DNA of 64,000 nucleotides from Struthio camelus (lineage: Eukaryota > Chordata > Aves > Struthioniformes > Struthionidae): the NCBI RefSeq assembly GCF_040807025.1, contig NC_090942.1:71044487-71108486 (forward strand). The letters are read 5' to 3'. Positions 22,811 through 33,842 of the stretch are shown here, in pieces. The notes beneath the pieces were generated by a model that saw only the letters and a program-made list of their open reading frames with translations, was not told the origin of the DNA and made no database searches. Numbering within the stretch: position 1 is the first letter of the stretch; the number at the start of each line of letters is the position of its first letter. Made by a program: the position numbers and the translations under genes.

Positions 22811-24997
22811 AGACTGGACATATGAAAATTTTTGATCGTTCTTCAGTTGCAATGAACTCTTGATAAATCTGTTCCATAGTAATACTACTGTGGCATTCAC
22901 TGTATCAGTTTATTTGGAGGGCTGTAATAGAGATATGTAATGCCTGTAAGGTGTTACTGGGTGCAGTTCATATAGCCATCATGCTAACAGGAAAGAATAG
23001 TCTGCTCTGTCTGAAAGTGTTCTCCTGTAAAGCTCTCCTCACAATCGTAACTAGATTCCTGCTGAGTGCAGTCTTACTTGCTGCTTTGGCACTAAACTTG
23101 AACAATATGCACTGTGGTTGGGTGTAGTGTGTATGGTGGTTTGATTTCTTCTTTATTTATGTGCACAAACATCAGGAAATTCCCACTTTTGAAGACTTGC
23201 TCTAACTTTACGTGCGAATGTAAAACCATTGTAACTTAAACTTAGAATTTGACCCAGTATTCGAACATGTGAGTGTCTGAATTCTTACCTCAGTTACCAA
23301 CATGGCTGGCACTTGCTTAGGCAGTATTTAAGAGATGAATGTGTTCTCAGCATGGCCCAGCTACAGATCCCTTGAAGTTTGAGAATTTCCCTGGTATAAT
23401 AGTCTAAACTTTTTTTTTTTTTTTGGTATCCCAAAGTGGCTACATCTTTGCAGTGAGTAGCTCTGTAGCTCTCAGAGTACAATAGGATGGCTTTTGTTTT
23501 GAGTAGTGTGACAGTGCATTGTACTTCTAACAGTCTCCCTGGTACTTGAAGGGATCCTTTCCAGGTCTGATACGAGCTCACATTAGGGTAGCACATACTC
23601 TGGTTGGTAGTTTCTCTTGCATGAGCAATACCTGGGCTTTTCTTGGGTTTTATTTTTGTAGCCTTTGCAGTAGGAAGAAAGATATTTTTCTCTTTAAAAA
23701 CATAAAGCTGATAGGTTTCCCCTTGTCTTGTACAAGCAAGGATAAATCAGGTTTTTATTTCCTGTCAGCAGCCCCCTCTCCGCTACTGTAACTTTGACAC
23801 TGATTGGCTTAATGCTTTCTCCCCTCCTCCCCACCCCCCCCCATTTTCTGTGCACAGAGAAACTTTGAACGTAGGTTGATATTCTACACCTCAGTGCTAG
23901 AGTTAATTTTCTGATCAGAAAATGTTCACCTGCCTGTCCCATAGGAGGACCACTGTCACTCAGGTGATTAGTTTCCTTCCCGCTCCATCATTGAATAATG
24001 TGTGAAGTTTAGTACTGAGTAAGAATTCTTGTAGATCTATCAACAAGGCAAAACCACCTGCTATCAGTGGGAACTGCATGTATCGGAACGTGTTGGCTTA
24101 TAAGCTCTTACAGGCATTGGCTATCAGTGTTCATATTTCTTTGGCGTTGTGGTATTGTAATGTAGGACAACCTCATTCTTGAGGACTTAAGAGGCAGCTG
24201 GAAAGTACTTGGAAACAAACCTGGCTGAACTGGGAGGTGCTCCCTAACAGAAAGGGAGAGGGCCTTCATGCCTGGTCTATAGAAAGGTGGGTGAGTGGAG
24301 TGTAAAGGGCTGTTAATACTTCTTTCTGCAGCTGAATGGAAGGATTGAAAACAACCTTTCAACAGAACTGGAGACAGTAAGGAAAGAACAGCAGTGTGAC
24401 ATTTTTCAGATGGCACTGTTTCTGCAGTTTTTCTTGAGGTCGGAGTGGTAGTAGTGTCCTGGGAAGCTCGACTTTGATTGCCTTGGTTGTGACTCCAAAG
24501 TGATGACAAAATAGTTTGTGCAGGATTTCATATCTGTATCTGGCAGCAATACCACCTTACAAGTATCAATTGGAACCAGCTAGGGATTTCATTGTGCTCT
24601 TTAATAGGGTTACTTTAATACCTTGCAATGCTGGCTTCTGAAAAGCCTTGCAATTTAATACTTGGTTCGTAAAAGACACATCTATACTGGAGAATAGAAG
24701 CCAGCTTTCCTCAGCAGTGGCATAAGGACCTGATCTTCAGGTTTAGTTGCATTATGGCAGGGGGACAGATGAGAAGCTCGCGGGTGGCTTTGTAAATCAG
24801 CCATTGGAAAACATTTTTCTCCATGGTTGCGAGTGTGCCTCAAAGTCCTATGAGCTAACCAGTGTCTTTATGGTTGTCATGGATGTAGTTGATTTGGTTT
24901 GTTTATGTATTTGTAACTTGTATTAGCAATAATAGTTTTGCAATCCTTTTGAAAACACTTTGTAAATATGGTGGAGCTGGCAGGCTTTTTACAATTC

Positions 24998-25003
24998 AAT
25001 AAA
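24998..25003 (+). terminator. possible distal poly(A) signal AATAAA
   Basis: AATAAA in ATTCAATAAATTCATC follows a U-rich, AU-rich stretch and is followed by a pyrimidine-rich region, as in many genuine 3' ends. If used, the BPGM 3' UTR would be about 3.1 kb. Another AATAAA follows at about 25093. Confidence 0.35.
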
Positions 25004-25879
25004 TTCATCTGAAATAGAATTTCCTTTGGCTTCAGTCTTTCTTCCTTCTACTCCCTTCTCCTTTCTCTCTCCTTTCCAGGACTGATTGGTAAATAAAGCT
25101 GACCTTCAGGGTCCCAGAGCTCCTATCAAGCTGTCCTTGATCATATATCATGCAGCCAGTTGGGGGATAAAAATAGCGTTAGAGCAAATGCACTGCCCCA
25201 CTTCTGCAACGCAAAGAAGTTGGGTTGGAAGGAAATATATACCTATTTGAAACTATGGAGGGGGACTTGGACAGGAACAACATTGAGCGTGTTCTATGTT
25301 TAGTTCCAGAACCACTAGAACTAAACAAATGTGCACTGTTGCCTGTGCTTGTGGACCCCCTGCCCCAACCCAGTAATAAGAAGACACATGATGGTCTGTT
25401 TAAAACCATAGCTTTGGGAGACAAAGCCAACCTCTTCACAAAGTGCTCCAGTGTCAAGGAGAGTTCTGATTCCAATGAAAAGTTTAATAGACCCCAACCT
25501 GTTCTTATTCTTGACCTTTACATAGAAGGTCTTGGATACTGGGATGAGGGGAGGCAGTATAAAGGCCTGAAAAAGGTGGAAAATTCAGGTGGAAAATGAA
25601 AGACAAACGTGTGGCTTAGAACAAACGCATACTGAGGAAACTGACTCTTTTTTTTTAAAGCTGACCTTGTGTGTTGAGAGTGAATGAAGAATGGAGCAGA
25701 GCTGCTGTCCAATAGCCATTCGAACACTGATACTGTACATCTTGGTGTTGACTGTGGGAGTGCTGCCACCTAATTGCAGGGTGCATTGGTATTTTAAGGA
25801 GTTGTTCCAGCCACAAGTCGCCTTTTGTATTTTGTACCCTCGCTAAATTCTGTGTTAGTTGTGTAAGTACCTCAGATTC

Positions 25880-25894
25880 TTCCTGAGTCAGGAA
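25880..25894. promoter_or_regulatory. 15-bp palindrome with AP-1 core
   Basis: TTCCTGAGTCAGGAA is a perfect inverted repeat about a central G. The core TGAGTCA is the AP-1/NF-E2 core. It lies about 4 kb after the BPGM stop codon and less than 1 kb past the possible distal 3' end. Confidence 0.45.
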
Positions 25895-28800
25895 AAGACC
25901 ATCTAAATGCTGGCTTGGCTGAGTCCTACTTACCTTTTGTTCAGGAAAGGTTAGAGTGCAAGGCGGGGTTTGTTATGATCAGCTCAGCCTGCACAGCCTG
26001 AGGAGACGGGGACCGCTTGGTCATTAGTGGCACTTGGCAATTGTCTCACTTGTCTTCTGTGCAACCTCTCCTGAGCCTTAAATTCCCCTGAGTGGGGGAA
26101 GCAGGTATGAGGACAACTCTTGCTGCTCAGGAAATCTCTGAGCTATGATAGGGTAGGGACAGATTGCAGGGATTCAAATGGAGACTGTAAAAAGGTTTAG
26201 AGAGAAGGAAACCTCCAACTTGAGACCTGAACAGAACAGGTATTGCTGCCTTTATCTTCCAGTATGGTGGCAAAGGTTCTGGGGTAGACAACTGCAAGAA
26301 AGAACTTGACTCCTAGCACCGCACAGAGGAGAGAACTCCATTCTCCTATGGAGAAGAGAAGCTGACTACAACATGAATACTAGCATGTCTTCCTCCTACT
26401 GCTTTACTAGCTTATTAATAGGCTCCCAAGCCTCCTTGGGGCTATCGCAACAGAATTTAGCAGAGGTGTTGTCCCCACTATAGTAAGAAGGGGAGAGGTA
26501 GAAAGGTCTGTTTAATCCTGCTCCTTAAATTATGCTGGCAAAAGGGGGAGGTTAGTGAATATCAGACTGTAGATGTTACTGTGCTGCGAAGTCAAGCTCA
26601 ATGTGATAAAGTGGCCTGAGAATCACTTCTGAATGCTGTTTTTTCAGAAGGAGAGATTGAACAACAGTTGCAGATGGTGACACAGATGCTGTAACTACTC
26701 TCTCAGGCTCCAGAAAGCAGTGGTGTCCCTAGTGGGAGCCCCAGATTGGTCACTGGTGTTAGAAGTGCTGTGTCTGTCAGTATATATTTCACTAACATAA
26801 CTGTGTTTTTCCTCAGACCTCCTCCAGCTGCTTTCTCAACATTGCATATAAGCTTGAGCCATTTCCCCATGCTCTGCCTGGCAGTTGCTTAAAAGGAAAA
26901 GGTACTAGCAGGTAGTTACTAGGCAAGGGAAATTCTCTTTTCTAGAGAAGCTGTGAGAGCCCTGGTGACAGCAATTGTTTAAGTAGATGTTTTGGTTGTT
27001 TTTGGCCTCAACAGTTGCAGAGCCAAGCAGTGCTTTGCTGCTACCTTCCAAGTCAGTCATTTCTAGCCATTAGGAGCAAGCAGCACAGTGTGGTACCATG
27101 GAGGACCCTGATGCTACTAAAGCTATAAATGGATGTGTTTTTATTTTCAATCGACAATATTTTCCCTCTCTGTTCCCGGTGGCTTACCTAGCAGAGGCAG
27201 CAGTCCTGGAAAGAAAGGAGATACGTGTGCTATTAATCCCATCCACCAAACTGGGGATGCCTTGCTGGGGAGTTACCTAGTAAATTCCCCTTGTCTGACA
27301 GATGCTTGTCAGGCCCTCCGAACTGCTGTAGCGTGCTTGTGCAGTGCTGCAGGTGAAGCTGAGCTAGTTCCCCAGTTTAGGTCTGTGGTTCTGCAGCTGC
27401 TCCAAAACTCCACAGATTATGGATCCCAGGACCTGTTCAGAAGGCAACAGGTGTAAAGGCTAAGCTAGGAGTGGGCAAGCAGGTGTAAAGATCTGCAAGT
27501 GTCTCTAAGGTCAAAGCAATTGCTCTTGACAAAGATTGCAACCATAGACTTGACTTGCAGAAATGCAAGTAGACAACAGGTGGAGCAAGTGCATCGTGGT
27601 AAGTACGTGTGGAAAACCAGGAACAATTTTATGCTCCTATGTGCACGTAGGAAGAATAAGGCGTTTTCAACCACTCCTGAAGGGCGGCATGTCTTAGTTC
27701 TGTTTGCCAGCACTGCCCTATAATTTAGCAAGTGGTGCAAAGGTGACTTAGTTCTGATGTGAAATAAGTTGCAATCATCACTTAGGCTTCTGGTACAAAT
27801 CAGAGTGATTAGCCTATTTTTTGTCTTGCATCAGCAGCTTCGCTGGTCTAGGTAAATTCAACAGGAGCAAGATTGGCAGTTTGCTGATAAATATTTAGTC
27901 TGCAAAAAACTTCAACCCTCCTGTCCCCAACCAATCCCAGTCAGTGGTAATACCTTAATAACTTTGTACGAGTCAGAAGAGGCGAGGGGGGAAAAGTCAC
28001 TGTTGCATGAGAGGAAGTCAGTGATGAGCAGATGCCAAATACCTGAAAGAAATTGGAGCCTTGGGTTTCTGGGATCCAACCTCAGACACTCTTGTACTAA
28101 CTTTCTGAAGGACTGTGTACTTTCCTGTTTCCCTTATCTGAAGTTAAGTGGGAACTGAAAGAACAAAACTGCTTAAAAAAGCAAGCCTATGTCAACTTTT
28201 AAGCTAGGCACTCCAGATGCCCTTCACGCATATCTTGAAAAATGTTGACTGACGTGACTTATCCGAGCAGAGACAGTCTGTAGTGTAGCTGGTTTAAAAA
28301 AAAGACCCCAGCAATGCTGATTCGCAGTCTTGTATTGCAAACCCCAAATATCACTGCCTTCCATTGCATACCTTATTGTGAAAGATGCTTGTTAGTGTGA
28401 TGTAAAACTCATGAGCTCTGGATTTGTAGTTTACAGTCAACTCTAGCTTCAACCCATGTCTATGAGGGAGTGTTTTTTAGGTATATGCACAAACAAATTC
28501 CAGATTTAATGAAATATGGTAGCAATTGATACTGATTTTTTTTTGGTCAGAAAATAACAAAGCAGAATAAAATTTCATAAATTTTACTTCCTCATATGAA
28601 AGCCTCTAAAAGACTTACGGAGATGAAAAGTAATTTCTTCTAATACTGGGAACTATATTCTGTGTTTCCTCTTACATGTCACTGGTTCAAGTGATTTCCC
28701 CAGCCAGGAGCCAGGAATACCCTGTATGAAGCTGTAAATCCTTTTCAGAAGTGGCTGATAAGAGATTTCTGAGAACTGTATTTCCTCACCTCATCTTGAT

Positions 28801-30277
28801 ATTGGGGATAATTGGAATCTATGCAGAATAATCATTAATATAAGGTCACACATTCCTCTTCATAACAGCTATGTGTCTGGTCTTATTTACAAGTAATGTC
28901 GCTAAGTCCCTGCTGCATTTCATAATTGTGATTTCCCCCCAATGCCAGACTGGGCTTTATCTGATCCTGATTAGAGCTTGCCTTATACAGTAGATGAACT
29001 TCATTTTAATATCATGTAGCATACATTGGCAATAGCAGAGACATTCAGAGAAGTGTGCAAATAATGATCATAAATATGCATAGTTATTTTTGTGTATCCA
29101 TATAAATAAATGGATAGATTATTGTTTAATATTAGGTCAGTGTCCCTCTTATGCTCTGAATGTCCCTGTTCATGTCACAGGATTAAGCAGGTTTCACACT
29201 AGCGTTAGTCTGAATTTCCTGTTCTAAAGCTCTATATGTAAAATAGAAATTAAATCACATGTCATTGCTTCTGTTCTATAGGTTTGGTTCATTTTGCTGA
29301 AGTTTGGAATTGACCTATAAAATGATAATATGTTTTGATGGCAAAGCTTGTATTTTTAGCTGAAAAAGTGTGAAGTATGTTTTGTATTCTAAGTGGGCAG
29401 GATTTCTATTTAAAAGATCTTAGAACTGAAGTTTCAGACAAATCAAAGCCTCTGAATTTTTTTTCTTCCCAAACATATTAGAATGTATGATTGTGAGGGT
29501 CTGACTTTGAAATTCTTAAGGAAGCTAAAATTTTGAGGTTTCCCTCTGAATTTGTTGCAACATACAACTTAAGGTTGCATGGAATTCTACATTTTTTTTC
29601 TTGTTTATCTTAAATTAGGGACTCAGTAACCCATGGCTTTAAGTGCAACAGGTTAATTAAATTCTCTAAGCAAATTATTCATAAAGAGAACATGCTAGGG
29701 GGTTTTATATTTCCTCTGAAGTTAGGAGTTGCGGCTTCAGTTCTGCCACAGGCACTTCATCACAGGCAAGTCACTTAGCTCTCCCATCTATGAAATGGGG
29801 AGATGGGACTTTGCCATCTCATATGGTTGTGCTACTTGCATTAGAAGTTGAGAGGTGCTGCAATATATGACAAGGGGACTTTGTTGATAGGATAAGGAAG
29901 TTCCAGCATGTGATTTGCTTTGACAATTTGGCTCTCGATTCAGTGGCAGAATGTGAAGGAGAAGTTAGCTTGGGACAGAGGTCTCCCATCAGTTCCATGA
30001 CTAAATAAATGGCCCTGCTTGATGGTAAAGTTCATAATGTTGTTGATAGAATTCAAGCTTTGTCTATATTTAATATAAAAATGTCTAGTGATAACAGGCC
30101 TTTTTAGACGTGCTTGAACTGACAATATGAACAGAGTTCTCCCTGACAGGAGTATAGTTGCCCTGCTTTTGGCTTCCAGTGCTTGTGGCAGGTGCTCTTG
30201 CAGTGGATATTGTTGACATTATGGAAGCATCTCAGCGTTTTCCCCCTGAACTTCTGCAAAGGAGAGCCTTGCAGTTG

Positions 30278-30290
30278 TGCTGAGTCAGCA
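30278..30290. promoter_or_regulatory. perfect consensus T-MARE (Maf/NF-E2/Nrf2/Bach site)
   Basis: TGCTGAGTCAGCA matches the 13-bp TRE-type Maf recognition element at every base. With equal base frequencies about 0.002 exact matches (either centre base) are expected in 64 kb. Such sites are bound by small-Maf heterodimers, including erythroid NF-E2. BPGM is an erythroid-enriched gene ending 5-8 kb upstream, so a distal enhancer is a reasonable but untested reading. Confidence 0.5.
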
Positions 30291-33249
30291 GAGTCTTACC
30301 TGAGCAGATACAGCCACCACTACTTAGTATGCTCTATTATAAATGTATATTAGGGCAAATTCCCCAAGCTGGGTGCCATATTTGTAATGTATTTGACCTC
30401 AGCCTGGGGTATTACTAAAGCTGCTCATGAAAGAATGACTGTTGATGGTGTAAAAAGAAAAGATGCTGGGTCCATATCATCCTAGGAAAAATGTAAACAT
30501 TGTTATTACTGAAAAGGAAACACATGACCCTCAATAGCAATGATATTTTTTCAATAAAATGAGTAACCACTACAATTACAACAGTCTTTTTTTTTTTGTG
30601 TCCAAGTTTTTAGTGCCAGTATATCTTGCAGTGTATCTTATGGACATATGGCTTTCATTTCTTTTACATATAACAGTAAGAAATTGATGCCTGCAATTAT
30701 TCTTTTTCTCTCTTCCCCATCCCAATTTAACAGAAAAAACTAACAAGCTGAGTTTAGTACTTAATTGTCTTCTGAAATACGGTGAATTCGATTTGGCTTT
30801 AAAAGCCATCAAAATCTAAGTCCAGCTTCCAACCTGGCTTTAAGCACAGGTATTCCAGAAAGTGCCACTGATTCTTTTAAAAAATATATATATCAGGCTC
30901 CTTTGAAATGACCATCTCTTTATGTTACGCCTCAGGAAGGCTTAGAACAAAAAAAGCTGAAGAACTCGTTATCCTGTAAAGCCACTTTATGTATATTCTC
31001 AATACCTCCTGCTATGACTAATCTGCTATTGACAGATTCTAATCTAAAATTCTGTGTGCTGGGATTAGGCCTACCATATACAACTGCCGCCCTTTGTACA
31101 AATCCGCAGGAGGCCAAATTGGGTAGCAGCGGAAATGACTATATAAGCTACATTCCAAGTGTAAGTGGACTATTCTGCTCGTTAGCACAGTGGCAAAAGG
31201 TAATTGTTACCAATTTGAGTTCAATAATGTGTGTCATATACCGTGCTCACAAAACCAGTGGGAGAGTGAGGTTGTGAGGCTTTTTTTTTTTTTTTTGGAT
31301 GAGGCAGATACCTTCTGAAGTACTTCATCTTGTGTCTTCTTCCACTTACTTGTTCAGCTTCTCTGCACTTCCCTTCTGCCATCCTAGAACTCAAACTCTA
31401 CAGGAGCTTGTGTTTTGGTGCTGATTTCTCAGCTTGGAAAGCATTACTCAGATTCATGATCAGAATCCACCTGGAGTGCTGTGACATCTTTGTTCAGAAC
31501 AGGATGTGGCAAATTAACAAACACCAGCAGGTGCCACAAATATATCTGTAAAATACTGCTCTCTATGCAGTAAAGAAACTGTTGCCATTTGGCTGAAAAC
31601 ATGGTCCTTCACACCTCTTTGAGGGGAAGAGTTACCACCTGGCATTCAGTGATTCCCTTGGCCGCTGTGTTGCCCTCATCTTCACCAGCTCGTGGTTCTG
31701 CTCCATCCTTTCATGTGGCCCTGCCCTAAACATCTGCGTCCAGTCATGCTTCATCGCAGCTTCTCCAGCAGCTCCCTCACAGTGCACCTCCAGAACACCT
31801 TCCTTGACATTTTGCCCCCCACTAGTTTGAGCTGCTTATGAGAGGTGCTCAGATGGGAGGAAACATGATGGAGCGTGGAATGTGTCTGCAAAGGGAGATA
31901 TAACCAAAAAAGCCTGAGAAATGCTGTGATGAGGTATGAATTTCCAGCTGGAGCACTGTTTTACAGTTTATGGTCCTGTCCGTGTTCCTGTAACGCCCAG
32001 AGGAAAATGAGGACTTTTCTATGGAAACAGCCACCCACATGAGACAAACACTAAGTGACCCATTCTCCTCAGTGATTTTTCTATGCTCGTTTTGTTCTTT
32101 CTTTTACTCCAGTGAAACTCTTTATCCCAAAAGTGGCTGTTCCTGAACAACAGTTTTTCATAGCTGACAGTGAAACTGTTTGCATATTGGGACCAATTGA
32201 ATATAGTACGAGCGTGTTGTAACCTCATGTTGTGCCTTCACCACTGCTGGTGAGATTTGTGGTTGCTCAGCACCTCATGGATCAGGTCTTTTGTTAATGA
32301 TGTCCCTGAAAATGTGTTATACTTACAGACATCACTCGATGTTAATTTCTTCAAGATCCCAGGACAGTGTGCCAGGAATGAAGAAGAATTTGTTGAGTTA
32401 ATGGAGGGGAAAAATCAATTATAGAAATATTAGTGGCACTGTGTTAGATATGCCTGTACTCCCTAAGGGCTGTCAATGCACTGCACAATCTATTTTCCAG
32501 TTTTATGTAGCTTTGCATTTGGCTTTCATGGAGACAAAGAAAAAGAGGTTTCACAAAACCCAATTGTTTGGTCTTGGTTCAAAAGGTGCTTAATAGCTTT
32601 GCTTCCAATGTCCCTGTTTTAAAGTGTTGCACGCAATAATTTCTGCTGAGCTCAGCATTTATGAAAAAGCAGGTCCCTTGAAGAGCTGTCTACCTGGATG
32701 CAGAGACCATGAATACGTGATCTTCTGCAGCTCTCTGAGGTAACGTGGGAGGGAAAAGAGGAGCAGAAAGTGCCTTTCCCATGCAGGTCAAGTTGCTAAA
32801 CAAATGTCTTGCCCTCATGGATTTAATTTTTCCTCTGACAACAGAATTCTTGGTTTAAAATACAACAGTGGATCTAGCCCTTTGCACTTGTCTTGTATTT
32901 TTCAGTGTTCCCTTTGCATCCTGAGCCTTGCTCCTCTGGCAGTAAATGGTAGAAGTCCCACTGTCACTGGAAGGAGCGACCGGGCTTTCCACAGATTTTT
33001 TTTCTTCTTCCCTGGGTACAGAAATAAAGAAGATGACTTTAAAATGCAGCCTTCACTTCTTGTCAGCATGTTTCTTTCTAGATACCTGGGAGTACAAGTA
33101 AAGACAACAGCCTCTGATGGGCAGACAGGAAGAGAGCTAGACTTCACAAAACATGAATAACTGTAGATTCTAGCCTGTTCACTCACCTAACGGAGCTCTG
33201 AGTAATGTAGTGAGTTTTCTGAGACAGCGTGAGAGCTCTACTCCACCTT

Positions 33250-33842
33250 CTCTTTATAAACACATTTGGTTTTTGCACATGCTTAAACTACAGATTAATT
33301 TGTTCCTAAAATGAGATTGTTCCCTGCGCCCTCCCCGCGCTCGGGCAGCCCCAGCGCGCAGATTGCAGCAGGAGCCTTTGCTGGCTTTGTGAGAGTGCGC
33401 ATCACCCTGCGATCACGGCACTGGCTACCTGTTCTGCAGATGTACTATTACTGCTCCTCAGCATAGGCAAACAGGGCTTTTATTTGGGCCCCCAGAACAC
33501 AACAGATAGTTTTGTGGTGTATAGAGCGGGATAGGATTGGGGAGAGAGCCCGAGTCTGCATTTCCTGCCTCTCTCACCAAAATCACTGTCATTGCAGCAG
33601 TATGGGCCCCAGGCCTGGCAATAAAGATCCCTGTGGAGAGATCCCTCCCGTTGCTTGCAGCGCTCTGGTATGGAGCGCTGTTTGTTTGTTTATTTGCGTA
33701 GCTATAATCTGTGGGCAGCAATCCTTTCCAGGAGGACTTTTCCTGAGCCAGGATTTGCACAGGGCAGCACAAACAGCATATGGACTCTGTGAGTCAGACA
33801 AACCAGCGATTTGGCCAGCAGCCACGATGAAGAAATCCATGT
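33250..33842 (+). promoter_or_regulatory. candidate TATA promoter and first exon (possibly CALD1 5' end)
   Basis: A TATA-like TTTATAAA (about 33252-33259) is followed by a local GC- and CG-rich patch at 33325-33420, in otherwise AT-rich DNA. A long open frame (33512-34060) runs through it. An ATG at 33827 in fair context (A at -3) is followed after 14 bases by GTATGT, a plausible donor at 33841. A TGAGTCA lies at about 33791-33797. Smooth-muscle caldesmon genes use several alternative first exons, and CALD1 is the expected next gene, but I recognise no caldesmon peptide here. It could equally be an unrelated lncRNA promoter or chance. Confidence 0.25.

Larger units (their letters stand above)
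25030..33249. other. intergenic region downstream of BPGM, no gene supported
   Basis: The stretch at 28-31 kb is notably AT-rich. Open frames do not exceed 133 codons and none resembles a known protein or has convincing splice sites. Two extended AP-1-type palindromes lie at 25880 and 30278. A C-rich stretch at about 31630-31820 stands out from its flanks but has no long open frame. In human the next gene downstream is CALD1; none of its coding exons is recognisable here. Confidence 0.6.
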
